From contig NZ_JAGGJV010000005.1 in the NCBI RefSeq assembly GCF_017873135.1, positions 62,001-126,000 of the forward strand: a stretch of DNA of 64,000 nt, written 5' to 3'. Origin of the DNA: Rhizobium herbae. GTDB taxonomy: Bacteria; Pseudomonadota; Alphaproteobacteria; Rhizobiales; Rhizobiaceae. Below, one piece after another: positions 54,892 to 63,209 of this stretch. A program made the position numbers and the translations under genes. The notes beneath the pieces were generated by a model. The model saw only the letters and a list, made by a program, of their open reading frames with translations, did no database searches and had not been told where the DNA came from. Positions within the stretch are counted from its first letter, which is position 1. The number at the start of each line of letters is the position of its first letter.

Positions 54892-55523
54892 GCCGCCCCG
54901 TACACGGCGTCATACGCCTTGATCGTCACCTCAGCCCGCTTGCCGACCTCGGCGGCATCCATGCCGACCTTGTAGAGGCTGGAGCCGAGGCCGAAGCTCT
55001 TGATGCCGATCTTGGCATAATCGGCGAAATTGGCTTCCGAGACGCCGCCGACAGCGGCGATCTCCAGTTCCGGCGGCAGGATGGCGCGGATCGCCGAGAT
55101 ACCGGCGGGGCCGAGCGCGCTGGCGGGGAAGAATTTAAGCCCGGTCGCGCCGGCCTTAGCCGCAGCGAGCGCTTCCGTCGGCGTGAACACGCCGGGCATG
55201 GTCACCATGCCCTTGGCGGCCGCCAGCGAGATCACAGCCGGCTCGACATTCGGGCTGACCATCAGCCTGCCGCCGACGCCGTCGAGCTGCTCGACCTGTT
55301 CCGTCGTCAAAACCGTGCCCGCACCGATCAGGCAGCCGGCCGGCGCCATCTTCACGGCGATCTCGATCGAGCGGAACGGGTCCGGCGAATTCAGCGGTAT
55401 CTCGATGGCCGTAAAGCCGGCCTCGATCAGCGTGCCGACGATCCCTTGCGTTTCCTCGGGCTTCAGCCCGCGCAGGATGGCGATCAGCGGATATTTCATG
55501 GGCGGGAAGGGGATGCGGGTCAT
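54888..55523 (-). CDS. dgoA: 2-dehydro-3-deoxy-6-phosphogalactonate aldolase
   Basis: A 211-residue class I KDPGal/KDPG aldolase that gives pyruvate and glyceraldehyde-3-phosphate. Motifs are IAILRGLKPEETQGIVGTLIEAGFTAIEI, CLIGAGTVLTTEQVEQ, SPNVEPAVI, the Schiff-base Lys in GLKFFPASALGP, and EIAAVGGVSEANFADYAKIG. DgoA is preferred over KDPG aldolase because the next gene upstream is a galactonokinase. It lies 13 bp downstream of dgoK and overlaps the lactonase by 4 bases. AAGAAAGAG precedes the ATG. Confidence 0.92.
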   Translation of the reverse strand: MTRIPFPPMKYPLIAILRGLKPEETQGIVGTLIEAGFTAIEIPLNSPDPFRSIEIAVKMAPAGCLIGAGTVLTTEQVEQLDGVGGRLMVSPNVEPAVISLAAAKGMVTMPGVFTPTEALAAAKAGATGLKFFPASALGPAGISAIRAILPPELEIAAVGGVSEANFADYAKIGIKSFGLGSSLYKVGMDAAEVGKRAEVTIKAYDAVYGAA

Positions 55524-55536
55524 GATATCTCTTTCT

Positions 55537-56454
55537 TCAGGCAGGCCATATGGCATTGGCAGCGGCGGCAAGGCCATGGCGAACGGCTTCATCGGCATCG
55601 ATGGTCACGGGATTGAGGTCGAGAGCCGACAGGGCGGATTGGTAGAGGGCTGCGAGCGAGCCGGAGGCGACGAGACAGACACTGCTTCCGGCCTTTGCCG
55701 TGCCGAGCGCTCCGGCGATCTCAAGGCCGATCAGGGTGCCCGAAAGCCGGGCCTTGGCGGCCGGAGCGGTCAGGCCGTGCAGCAACTGGCCGCTGCGCAC
55801 GGTAAAGACCAGATTGGTCGCGAGAGCCGGGTTTTTCGCGGCTCTCGCGACCGCGCCCAGAAAGAGGGGATCGCTGCCGTCGAATGCGCCGCCATCGGCG
55901 ACGGCATGGCTGAGGATCGAGTGCTTCGAGATCACGTCGAACAATTCGCCGGTCATGAACGTGGAAAAACCATCGACGATGCCGCCGGTGACGCGCACCC
56001 ATTTGCTGTGCGTACCCGGCATGCAGACGAGATGGCTGCCGCTGCCGAGCCGGGATATCGCGCCAAGCAGCTGGGTTTCTTCGCCCCGCATGACATCCGG
56101 CGCCTCTTCGCTGCGCTGGGCAAGGCCCGGCAGGATGCGGATATCGCGGTTGGCGTCGGGCACCGTGACGGCCGCCTTGACGATGCCGCTCAATGGTGCG
56201 GGCGTATCGAGATAACCGGCCTCGACCCAGCCCTGACGGGCGCCGGCCATGCCGCAGATGATTACCGGCAGATGCGGCGGCGCCGAAAGGGCTGTGAGAT
56301 GCGACTCGAGGATCGGAGAGAATCCGGTTTTCGCAGCGGTCGTCATGCCCTCGCTACTGCGGCGCTCGGCAAGAATCTCGCCGCTTTCGCTGACGATCCA
56401 CAGGCGGAAACTCGAGGTTCCCCAGTCCACCGCCGCATAGGATGCTGCCGTCAT
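55537..56454 (-). CDS. dgoK: 2-dehydro-3-deoxygalactonokinase
   Basis: A 305-residue sugar kinase that phosphorylates 2-keto-3-deoxygalactonate. DgoK signatures are AAVDWGTSSFRLWIV (phosphate-binding), GEETQLLGAI, VCMPGTHSKWVRV, DGFSTFMTGELFDVI and LVASGSLAALYQSAL. It overlaps the SDR stop by one base (TAATG), so the three downstream genes are tightly coupled. An upstream ATG would extend it into the SDR gene in another frame and is rejected. Confidence 0.93.
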   Translation of the reverse strand: MTAASYAAVDWGTSSFRLWIVSESGEILAERRSSEGMTTAAKTGFSPILESHLTALSAPPHLPVIICGMAGARQGWVEAGYLDTPAPLSGIVKAAVTVPDANRDIRILPGLAQRSEEAPDVMRGEETQLLGAISRLGSGSHLVCMPGTHSKWVRVTGGIVDGFSTFMTGELFDVISKHSILSHAVADGGAFDGSDPLFLGAVARAAKNPALATNLVFTVRSGQLLHGLTAPAAKARLSGTLIGLEIAGALGTAKAGSSVCLVASGSLAALYQSALSALDLNPVTIDADEAVRHGLAAAANAIWPA

Positions 56455-57224
56455 TAAAATACGCCTCCATCGATGATCATGGCCTGAGCCGTCATGCGCG
56501 CCGAACAATCGGAGGCGAGATAGAGGCAAGAGCCTACCATGTCCTCCGCGACGAGCATGTGCTTCAGGCACTGTTTTTCCTGCATGCCGGCAATCGCGGC
56601 ATCGTCGATCCACAGCTTCTTCTGCCGCTCGGTCACCACCATGCCCGGCAGCACCGCGTTGACGCGGATATCGTCCGGCCCAAGCTTGCCAGCGAGCGAC
56701 TTTGTGAGGCCGACGATACCGGCCTTGGCCGTGGCATAGGCCGGGATTTCGCCCATGTTGAGCATGAAGGCGATCGACGAGAAATTGATGATCGAGCCGC
56801 CGCCGGCGTGCCGCATATGTGGCGCCGCAGCCTGGCTCATGAAGAACACATGCCGCAGATTGACGGACTGGCTTTCGTCCCAGCTTGCTTCCGTCACATC
56901 TTCCAGCGGCTGCCGGTCATCGCGTGCCGCATTGTTGATGAGCACGCTCAGGGAACCGATCGCGTCCGCCGCTCGATCGACAACCGATTTTATGGTCTGG
57001 ACGTCGCGCAGATCGGCCTGAAGGAAGACCGGCGCATTGTCGACCGCCGGGCCAAGCCGCTCCACCAGCGCCCGGCTGTCGGCTTCCGCGATATCGATGA
57101 AGGCGACGCGTGCCCCCTGGCGGGCGAAACCTTCGACCAACGCCGCACCAATGCCCGATCCGCCGCCGGTGATCAGGACGCCACGCCCCTTGAGGTCGTG
57201 AAATTGCGCGGCTGGCAAGGCCAT
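56454..57224 (-). CDS. SDR-family dehydrogenase, probable galactose 1-dehydrogenase
   Basis: A 256-residue short-chain dehydrogenase. The nucleotide motif GVLITGGGSGIGAALVEGFA, the NNAARDDR motif, the catalytic Ser (INFSSIAFM) and YATAK with Tyr and Lys are all present, as is the end ASDCSARMTAQAMIIDGG. It heads the operon SDR-dgoK-dgoA-lactonase, which fits the De Ley-Doudoroff route: galactose to galactono-lactone, to galactonate, to keto-deoxy-galactonate, then phosphorylation and cleavage. Galactose (or fucose/arabinose) as substrate is inference. The IclR regulator is divergent. Confidence 0.9.
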   Translation of the reverse strand: MALPAAQFHDLKGRGVLITGGGSGIGAALVEGFARQGARVAFIDIAEADSRALVERLGPAVDNAPVFLQADLRDVQTIKSVVDRAADAIGSLSVLINNAARDDRQPLEDVTEASWDESQSVNLRHVFFMSQAAAPHMRHAGGGSIINFSSIAFMLNMGEIPAYATAKAGIVGLTKSLAGKLGPDDIRVNAVLPGMVVTERQKKLWIDDAAIAGMQEKQCLKHMLVAEDMVGSCLYLASDCSARMTAQAMIIDGGVF

Positions 57225-57284
57225 GATGTGTCGCTCTCCCGGATGCGCAGGCCCGAAAACGGGCTTGCATTTGCATCAATGTCA

Positions 57285-57299
57285 TTCCATTATATGGAA
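57285..57299. promoter_or_regulatory. probable IclR operator between the sugar operon and its regulator
   Basis: TTCCAT-TAT-ATGGAA, a perfect 15-bp palindrome in an AT-rich patch, lies 61 bp upstream of the SDR start and 90 bp upstream of the IclR start. A single half-site TTTGGAA follows at 57313-57319, 28 bases from the first arm. IclR regulators typically bind such sites. Confidence 0.7.
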
Positions 57300-57388
57300 C
57301 TAACTCTTATTATTTGGAATTATCGCGCTGTGGGTGCGCGGTTGTCAAGATCGAAGCTGGTACTCTGAACGAGACGGAACGAAAATCC

Positions 57389-58201
57389 ATGGGACGGGCC
57401 GAAGCGGAAATCTCTCCTCCCGCAATCGCTGAGAATAGCGGTACCGGAACGCTCGGCAAGGCTCTTTCCGTGCTGGAAACCGTGGTGACCTCGGACAGGC
57501 CGCTCCGGTTCAGCGACATTCTTGCCGTTTCCGGCCAGCCGCGCGGCACGCTGCATCGCCAGCTCTCCCATCTGGTGGAAGAAGGGCTTCTGACGCAGGG
57601 GCGCGATCTTTGCTACGAGCCGGGCCTGCGCCTTTTAAAATTCGCCTACCGGTCGTGGTCGAAGAACCAGTTCCGCGCGGTCGCCGGGCCGCATTTGCGC
57701 AGGCTGCACGAAGAAACCGGCGAGACGGTTCATCTGGGTGTCCTGCGCGGCATCGAGATCATCTATGTCGACAAGGTGGAGAGCCGCCAGACGGTCCGGA
57801 TGGAATCGCAGATCGGCAATGCATCGCCGGTCTACTGCACCGGCCTCGGCAAAGCGGCACTTTCGGTGCTGCCGCCCGACCGGCTCGCCGAAACCCTCGG
57901 CAAACTGACGTTCCAGCGTTTTACGGCCAATACACATCTTTCAGCAGCCTCTTTGAAACACGATCTGGACGAGGCGCGATTGCGGGGTTATGCCTTTGAT
58001 CGAGAAGAGCACGAAACGGAAATCCGCTGTGTTGCCGCTCCGATCCATGATGCCGGTTTCGATCTTGTCGCCGGTATCTCTGTGACGGGGCCGGCTTACC
58101 GGGTGACGATGGAGCAGCTCGAAATCTGGGCTCGTCCGGTTCGTCAGGCGGCGATGGCCATCAGCGAGGACGTGGAAATCCGCATGGGACCAGGGCGTTA
58201 G
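57389..58201 (+). CDS. IclR-family transcriptional regulator of the galactose cluster
   Basis: A 270-residue regulator. The N-terminal winged HTH is clear: GTLGKALSVLETVVTSDRPLRFSDILAVSGQPRGTLHRQLSHL. The C-terminal effector domain carries ETVHLGVLRGIEIIYVDKVES, SPVYCTGLGKAAL, GYAFDREEHETEIRCVAAPI and VAGISVTGPAYRVTME. It is divergent from the SDR operon with a palindromic site in the 164-bp gap, so it is the likely local regulator, with a sugar acid as effector. The start at MGRAEAE is chosen because the HTH follows and an upstream ATG would add 25 residues outside the family. Confidence 0.93.
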   Translation: MGRAEAEISPPAIAENSGTGTLGKALSVLETVVTSDRPLRFSDILAVSGQPRGTLHRQLSHLVEEGLLTQGRDLCYEPGLRLLKFAYRSWSKNQFRAVAGPHLRRLHEETGETVHLGVLRGIEIIYVDKVESRQTVRMESQIGNASPVYCTGLGKAALSVLPPDRLAETLGKLTFQRFTANTHLSAASLKHDLDEARLRGYAFDREEHETEIRCVAAPIHDAGFDLVAGISVTGPAYRVTMEQLEIWARPVRQAAMAISEDVEIRMGPGR

Positions 58202-58430
58202 ATTTTCGTGGTGTCCTTTACGGTTAATTAGGTAAATCGACTGGACGTATTCAGATCGGAACTGTAGCTTTAATATATCAGATTCTGTGTCTGCCGACGT
58301 TCGATTTTCCGCCTTGAAGACAGGCTTTGCCGGAATACAACCGGTAACGAAAAGGCCTGAGGGCGGTGGCGGAACAGGATTCTCGCAAACGTCGAATCCA
58401 TCGGCTGCGAGTCTGGAAGAAGTATAAAAA

Positions 58431-59189
58431 ATGGTCGATTTCAGCGGACATCTGTCATCCATCGCGCTCCCCGCAGACCAGCGGATTGCCGAGACACAGC
58501 GGTTTGCCCAAACCATGACGCGCGAAGCGGATGTACGGCAGGCGCTGGAGCAGGTCACTAGCGACTATGGGTTTCATGGTTTTCTGGTGATGGTCGTACC
58601 GGGCAAGTCCTGCCGCAGCCTTTCGGATTCGGTTGTCATGACGAATTGGCCGAAGGATTTTCTGATAAGCTACGATGCCGCCAGCATGATGGCCGGCAGC
58701 CCGGTCATCGAGCGGCTGCGGCGCAGCACAATTCCGTTCACCTATGATACGGAACTCGATTCCCGCCGGCGTTCGGACGGCAAGGGCAATGCCGTGCTCA
58801 GCCTGTTCGAGCGGGTCAACCTGCGGCGTGGCGTTTATATTCCTGTCCATGATGTGCACGGTACCTGTGGCGCGGTCGCTTTCGGGGGCAATCGCGAGGC
58901 GGTCAATCCAGGCGAGTTGAAGGAATTGACCTTCATCGCAGGCTATCTGTTCAGCCGATTGAGCGAGCTGAAGGAAATGCGCGGCCGCGCGCCGGGTGGA
59001 CTGTCGCGCCGCGAGATCGAATGCCTGCACTGGGCGGCGGCGGGAAAGACCACCACCGAAATGGCGAAAATCCTCGATCTTTCGGAATATACCGTCAATC
59101 ATTATCTAAGCCGCGCGACCCGCAAGCTCGATTCCGTCAATCGCGTGCAGACCGTGGCAAAAGCGATACGTGCCGGACTGATCAATTGA
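58431..59189 (+). CDS. LuxR-family solo regulator, degenerate autoinducer domain (first of two)
   Basis: A 252-residue LuxR-type regulator. The N-terminal autoinducer-binding-like domain has GFHGFLVMVVPGK, MTNWPKDFLISYDAASMMAGSP and VPVHDVHGTCGAVAFGG-like regions. The classical Asp-Pro pair of acyl-homoserine-lactone sensors is G-S-P here, so canonical signal binding is doubtful. The C-terminal GerE/HTH domain is intact (GGLSRREIECLHWAAAGKTT, LSEYTVNHYLSRATRKL). No luxI gene is near. A paralogue follows 112 bp downstream. VisN/VisR-type motility regulators are one comparison. It precedes a chemoreceptor. Confidence 0.88.
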   Translation: MVDFSGHLSSIALPADQRIAETQRFAQTMTREADVRQALEQVTSDYGFHGFLVMVVPGKSCRSLSDSVVMTNWPKDFLISYDAASMMAGSPVIERLRRSTIPFTYDTELDSRRRSDGKGNAVLSLFERVNLRRGVYIPVHDVHGTCGAVAFGGNREAVNPGELKELTFIAGYLFSRLSELKEMRGRAPGGLSRREIECLHWAAAGKTTTEMAKILDLSEYTVNHYLSRATRKLDSVNRVQTVAKAIRAGLIN

Positions 59190-59301
59190 GAAATGTTTAT
59201 GAATGCAAGCAGGAAACCGGCATGATGTGTAGAGTGCAATACCGGCGAAGCTTCAGATCGCTTGGCCTACAACGCATACTGCTGTGCGGTGGAGTTTGTG
59301 A

Positions 59302-60057
59302 ATGCGCGATAGTTTAATGGCAGAACCGATGGAAAAGGAGCAGCCGCGCGGCGGAGATTTCGCTTCGGAAATCGCCGCGCTGGAAACGCAGTTCGACGCG
59401 ATCCGCTATATGAAGAGAACGACGCTGGCATTCGGCTTCAAGACGTTCCTCATCTGCGTCGTTCCATCCTTCGACGCGGACAAACTGGCAAGCGCCTCGA
59501 TCCTGTCCAATATGCCGACGGATCTCATCAACAAGTATGACAGCATCTCTCTCCTCAAGCATTCGACCGGTATTCGCCGCCTACGGGAAACCACGACGCC
59601 GTTCCAGCTGACGCTCGATGAATGGGAAAAAGAGACGGGACGCCCGCCCCAGGCGAACGACTATATCGCCATGTTGCGTGAGCACGGCATCTTCCAGGCC
59701 AACTATTTCCCGGTTCATGACGCCGACGGCAGCCGCGCCACCGTCATCTGGATGGGAAAACGGATCGATCTGCCGATGACGGCGATGATGGAACTGCAGA
59801 TGATCGCCATCCATGTCTACAATCGCCTGACGGAGATCGGCTCGTTCTGGAAGGATACCAGCGTCGCCTTGTCGGAACGCGAGATCCAATGCCTCAACTG
59901 GACGGCTGCGGGCAAGACGAGTTCGGAGATCGCCGGAATCCTCGGGCTGTCCGAGCATACCGTCAATCACTATCTCAACCACGTCAGCAAGAAGCTCGAT
60001 GCCGTCAATCGTACCCAGGCTGTCGTCAAGGCGATGAAGAAGGGCTATATCAGCTGA
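59302..60057 (+). CDS. LuxR-family solo regulator, degenerate autoinducer domain (second of two)
   Basis: A 251-residue paralogue of the gene at 58431. The HTH is closely similar (VALSEREIQCLNWTAAGKTS, LSEHTVNHYLNHVSKKL). The sensor domain is more divergent: SNMPTDLINKYDSISLLKHST replaces the Trp and Asp-Pro expected in acyl-homoserine-lactone receptors, so it probably senses something else or works as a heterodimer partner. GGAG lies eight bases upstream of the ATG; a second ATG five codons on is possible. The paired arrangement is typical of rhizobial LuxR solos such as VisN/VisR. The chemoreceptor gene follows after about 325 bp. Confidence 0.88.
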   Translation: MRDSLMAEPMEKEQPRGGDFASEIAALETQFDAIRYMKRTTLAFGFKTFLICVVPSFDADKLASASILSNMPTDLINKYDSISLLKHSTGIRRLRETTTPFQLTLDEWEKETGRPPQANDYIAMLREHGIFQANYFPVHDADGSRATVIWMGKRIDLPMTAMMELQMIAIHVYNRLTEIGSFWKDTSVALSEREIQCLNWTAAGKTSSEIAGILGLSEHTVNHYLNHVSKKLDAVNRTQAVVKAMKKGYIS

Positions 60058-60381
60058 GGTTGTGACGCCGGTATCTTCTCACGGCGGCTTCAACAAAAGC
60101 CGTGAATGCCCTCGGCATTTTAGATGATCTTTAAGTTTTGCGGTGCACCTTTGCTGCTGGTGGAATGATTTCACTGGGGGGCTATCGAATAATTCCGTGA
60201 TCGACACCGCGCGGTCCGGTTTTATGCAATGCTTTGAAGTCCGGACAATACCGCCTTGTTCAAACATGCGGCGCATTGTTGCCGGGACCGTATCCTCCGC
60301 ACCTTTTCCCAAAGATGACATCCGCGATGCCGCAACTTGAGGGACTTTCGTCCGTTGCCGCCGCGCTTTCGAGGATCCGAG
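60058..60381. other. intergenic region between LuxR pair and chemoreceptor
   Basis: No gene seen. Two perfect short hairpins follow the LuxR stop: CGGCTT-N6-AAGCCG (60085-60102) and AATGCC-CTC-GGCATT with a following TTT (60105-60121), probably the terminator. The rest should contain the chemoreceptor promoter. Confidence 0.5.
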
Positions 60382-62781
60382 ATGCTGTTCAAGACTGCGA
60401 CCTCCCGAAATATCTTCTCCGTCGTTGCAACCGGGCTCTTTGCCACGGTGGTCACCGCCGGTACGCTGTTCTGGATCTCCTATTCGGAAGTGAAGCGCCG
60501 CAGCGTCGATGAGATGAATGCCGCCGCAGCCCTGACCGCCGCCGATCTGAAGGCGCAGATGTCGAAGGGGCTCCAGCTGGTCAGCACCTTCCAGAGCGTC
60601 TTTTCCGCGATCGAGACATCCGGCACCGCAAACCGCGTTTCTGCCGATGCGATGATGAAGAAGGCGCTCGAGGATCATCCTTTTGCGCTCGGCGTCTGGA
60701 GCGGTTGGGAACCGAACGCCTTCGACGGCAAGGATGCCGAATACGTCAACAAGCCCGGACATGACGCAACCGGCCGCTACGTGCCCTATTGGGTGCGTTC
60801 CGGCGGCAAGATCATCGTGACGGCGCTGACCGACTACGACAAGGACGGCCCCGGCGACTACTACCAGATGCCGTTCAAATCACAGAAGATGGTGGTGATC
60901 GAGCCCTATAAATATGCTGTTGACGGCAAGGATGTCATGATGACCACGCTGGTCGGTCCCGTCACCGTCGACGGCAAGCCGCTCGGCGTTACCGGCATCG
61001 ACATCGCGCTCGACAGCCTGACATCGAAACTTGCTGAAATGAAACCGCTCGGCGACGGCAATGTCGCGCTGGTCTCTCAAGGCGGAAATTTCCTCAGCCA
61101 CGTCAACACCGCCAATCTCGGCAAGGCGTTCAAGGACAGCAGCGTCGATGCGGCTGCCTGGCAGAAGATGATCGACAATCCCGGCAAGCCTGTCGATACG
61201 GTCGGCGAGGACGGCGTCGATTCCCTCTCCATCGCCGTTCCCGTCCAACTGCTGCCCGATACGGCCTGGTACGCGATCGTCTCCGTGCCGAAGGCGACGG
61301 TCTTTGCCTATCTGACGCACATGGCCTGGGTTTCCGTCATCATCATCAGTGTCGCGTCCGTGCTTCTCGTGCTGCTCGGCGTGTTGATTTCCAACCGTTT
61401 CCGCCGCCGCCTCGAAGCGATCGTCAATGCGACCAGCGAAATCGCCAGGGGCAATACCGGCATCGTCATCGCCGATGCCGAGCGCAACGACGAGATCGGC
61501 GGCATGGCCCGCTCGCTCGCCATCCTGCGAGATGCTTCCATCGAAAAGCAGCGTCTTGAGGCGGAGGCAGCCCAGACACGCACGCTCAGTGAGGAAGAGC
61601 GCCAGCGCCGCGCCACCGAGACCCAGGAAAACGAGCGCCAGATGCGCTTTGCCGTCACCGAACTCGGCACCGGCCTGCAGCGCCTTTCCGACGGCGATGT
61701 CACCTTCCGGCTGATGACGCCGTTCATCGGCTCGCTCGAGGCGCTGCGCGAAGACTTCAACAGTTCCATGAGCACGCTGCAGCAGACGCTGCAATCGGTC
61801 GGCAGCAACGCGCTCGGCATTCAGGCCGGCTCGGCCGAGATACGCTCCTCGGCCGACGATCTTGCCAAGCGCACGGAACAGCAGGCGGCGTCCGTCGAGC
61901 AGACCGCCGCAGCACTTGACGAGATCACTGCATCGGTCAAGGATTCGACGGTGCGGGCCGAAGAGGCCGGGCAGCTCGTCGCCAGGGCCAAGTCCGGCGC
62001 GCAGACGTCGAGCGCGGTCGTCAAGAGCGCCATCGATGCCGTCGGTCAGATCGAAAGTTCGTCGCAGGAAATCAGCAGCATCATCGGCGTCATCGACGAG
62101 ATCGCCTTCCAGACCAACCTGCTTGCCTTGAATGCAGGCGTCGAGGCAGCCCGTGCCGGCGATGCCGGCAAGGGTTTTGCCGTCGTTGCCCAGGAGGTGC
62201 GCGAGCTCGCCCAGCGCTCTGCCAACGCGGCGAAGGAGATCAAGGCGCTGATTTCCAAATCCGGCCATCAGGTCAAGACCGGCGTCGAGCTGGTCGGCCA
62301 GGCCGGAAAGGCGCTGGAAGTGATCGTCCACGAGGTCGACGAGATCAATCTGCGCGTCTCCTCGATCGTCGAGGCTGCCCGCGAACAGTCGATCGGGCTC
62401 AACGACATCAACCGCGCCGTCAACGTCATGGATCAGGGCACGCAGCAGAACGCCGCCATGGTCGAGGAATCGACCGCTGCCAGCCACACGCTTGCCGCCG
62501 AAGCGTCTGCACTGACGGCGCTGCTGTCCAACTTCAAGCTCGGGGAGACGTCGGACGTGAGCGCACGCCGCACGGCACCCGATGCCGGCATGCGTCGCAC
62601 GCCTGCCGCTCCGGTGCGCAGTACCCCGGCTTCGAAATCGGGCATCCGGCCGGCATCGATCACCACACCCGCCGTTCAATCGCCGGCACGTTCCCTTGGG
62701 CAGAAACTCGCCGGTGCATTCCAGGGGAATAGCGGAGCCGCTGCATCGGCGCCAGCCAATGACGGTTGGGACGAATTCTGA
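60382..62781 (+). CDS. methyl-accepting chemotaxis protein with Cache sensor and CheR-tether pentapeptide
   Basis: A 799-residue chemoreceptor. The first membrane helix ([20 protein letters not shown]) is followed by a periplasmic double-Cache domain (about 40-310; [39 protein letters not shown]) and a second helix ([21 protein letters not shown]). HAMP regions follow, then a signalling domain with the hairpin tip [41 protein letters not shown]. The tail is Pro/Ser-rich and ends in DGWDEF, which fits the x-W-x-x-F tether for CheR/CheB. The ligand is unknown; Cache domains often bind amino or carboxylic acids. Start MLFKTATS was chosen; a longer frame adds 15 residues. Confidence 0.95.
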   Translation: MLFKTATSRNIFSVVATGLFATVVTAGTLFWISYSEVKRRSVDEMNAAAALTAADLKAQMSKGLQLVSTFQSVFSAIETSGTANRVSADAMMKKALEDHPFALGVWSGWEPNAFDGKDAEYVNKPGHDATGRYVPYWVRSGGKIIVTALTDYDKDGPGDYYQMPFKSQKMVVIEPYKYAVDGKDVMMTTLVGPVTVDGKPLGVTGIDIALDSLTSKLAEMKPLGDGNVALVSQGGNFLSHVNTANLGKAFKDSSVDAAAWQKMIDNPGKPVDTVGEDGVDSLSIAVPVQLLPDTAWYAIVSVPKATVFAYLTHMAWVSVIIISVASVLLVLLGVLISNRFRRRLEAIVNATSEIARGNTGIVIADAERNDEIGGMARSLAILRDASIEKQRLEAEAAQTRTLSEEERQRRATETQENERQMRFAVTELGTGLQRLSDGDVTFRLMTPFIGSLEALREDFNSSMSTLQQTLQSVGSNALGIQAGSAEIRSSADDLAKRTEQQAASVEQTAAALDEITASVKDSTVRAEEAGQLVARAKSGAQTSSAVVKSAIDAVGQIESSSQEISSIIGVIDEIAFQTNLLALNAGVEAARAGDAGKGFAVVAQEVRELAQRSANAAKEIKALISKSGHQVKTGVELVGQAGKALEVIVHEVDEINLRVSSIVEAAREQSIGLNDINRAVNVMDQGTQQNAAMVEESTAASHTLAAEASALTALLSNFKLGETSDVSARRTAPDAGMRRTPAAPVRSTPASKSGIRPASITTPAVQSPARSLGQKLAGAFQGNSGAAASAPANDGWDEF

Positions 62782-62793
62782 GTTGAAATCGGG

Positions 62794-62809
62794 CGCCGTC
62801 CGCACGGCG
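62794..62809 (+). terminator. terminator hairpin after the chemoreceptor gene
   Basis: CGCCGT-CCGC-ACGGCG, a 6-bp GC-rich stem with a four-base loop, followed by TCCTGTTT. Short but well placed, 12 bases after the stop. Confidence 0.55.
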
Positions 62810-62934
62810 TCCTGTTTCAAAATCCGGCAATGCCGACAGTGCCGCAACGCATCTGCACAATAAGTAAGCGGGATTGATGCTGCACTGCGATGCCACTGGC
62901 TGTGATTCGCTGATTTCGGCGAGGTTTCCCGAAC

Positions 62935-62950
62935 TGGCACGGTTCCTGCT
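62935..62950 (+). promoter_or_regulatory. predicted sigma-54 (RpoN) promoter
   Basis: TGGCACG-N4-CTGCT matches the sigma-54 consensus TGGCACG-N4-TTGCW with one mismatch. The invariant GG and GC are exactly ten bases apart. Transcription should start near 62961. It lies in a gap between the chemoreceptor and mrp and is followed by a strong terminator, not by a gene (see small RNA entry). Confidence 0.6.
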
Positions 62951-62960
62951 TTGTAAAAGG

Positions 62961-63087
62961 CATGTCCAGAGGGGACTGCAATAATAAAACTGCGCCCATG
63001 AAGGTCGCGACAAACAAGGCCGCTTTCAGCCAAAGGTGATCCCGGATGTACGGACACCAACCGGCTGAAGGCGGCCTTTGCTTTTTC
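62961..63087 (+). ncRNA. putative sigma-54-dependent small RNA
   Basis: Predicted transcript of about 125 bases. The right half folds into a 16-bp stem: AAGGCCGCTTTCAGCC (63016-63031) pairs with GGCTGAAGGCGGCCTT (63063-63078), with one G-U pair. TGCTTTTT follows. The 31-base loop can form an inner GGTG/CACC stem. A Rho-independent terminator placed about 120 bases after a sigma-54 promoter, before mrp has started, is what a stand-alone small RNA looks like. A 25-codon frame within it (62962-63039) lacks a good ribosome site. It could instead be a leader/attenuator of mrp. Confidence 0.45.
63016..63086 (+). terminator. strong Rho-independent terminator upstream of mrp
   Basis: A 16-bp stem with one wobble pair, ending TGCTTTTT. 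See the small RNA entry. It is oriented with the plus strand. Confidence 0.75.
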
Positions 63088-63209
63088 GGGCCGGTTTTTC
63101 TGCGCGGCCGCATTGGCGAAACACTCCGGCTCGATTATCTAAGTGCCAGCACATTGGACAAACAGGCAGCAGGGGCAAACCAGCCGCGCTGGCGGCAGGA
63201 GTGAATGGC

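Noticed and set aside
62962..63039. 25-codon frame inside the putative small RNA
   Set aside because: No convincing ribosome site and it runs through one terminator arm.
60880..63060. 726-codon open frame antisense to the chemoreceptor
   Set aside because: Shadow frame without recognisable motifs; the plus-strand chemoreceptor is complete.
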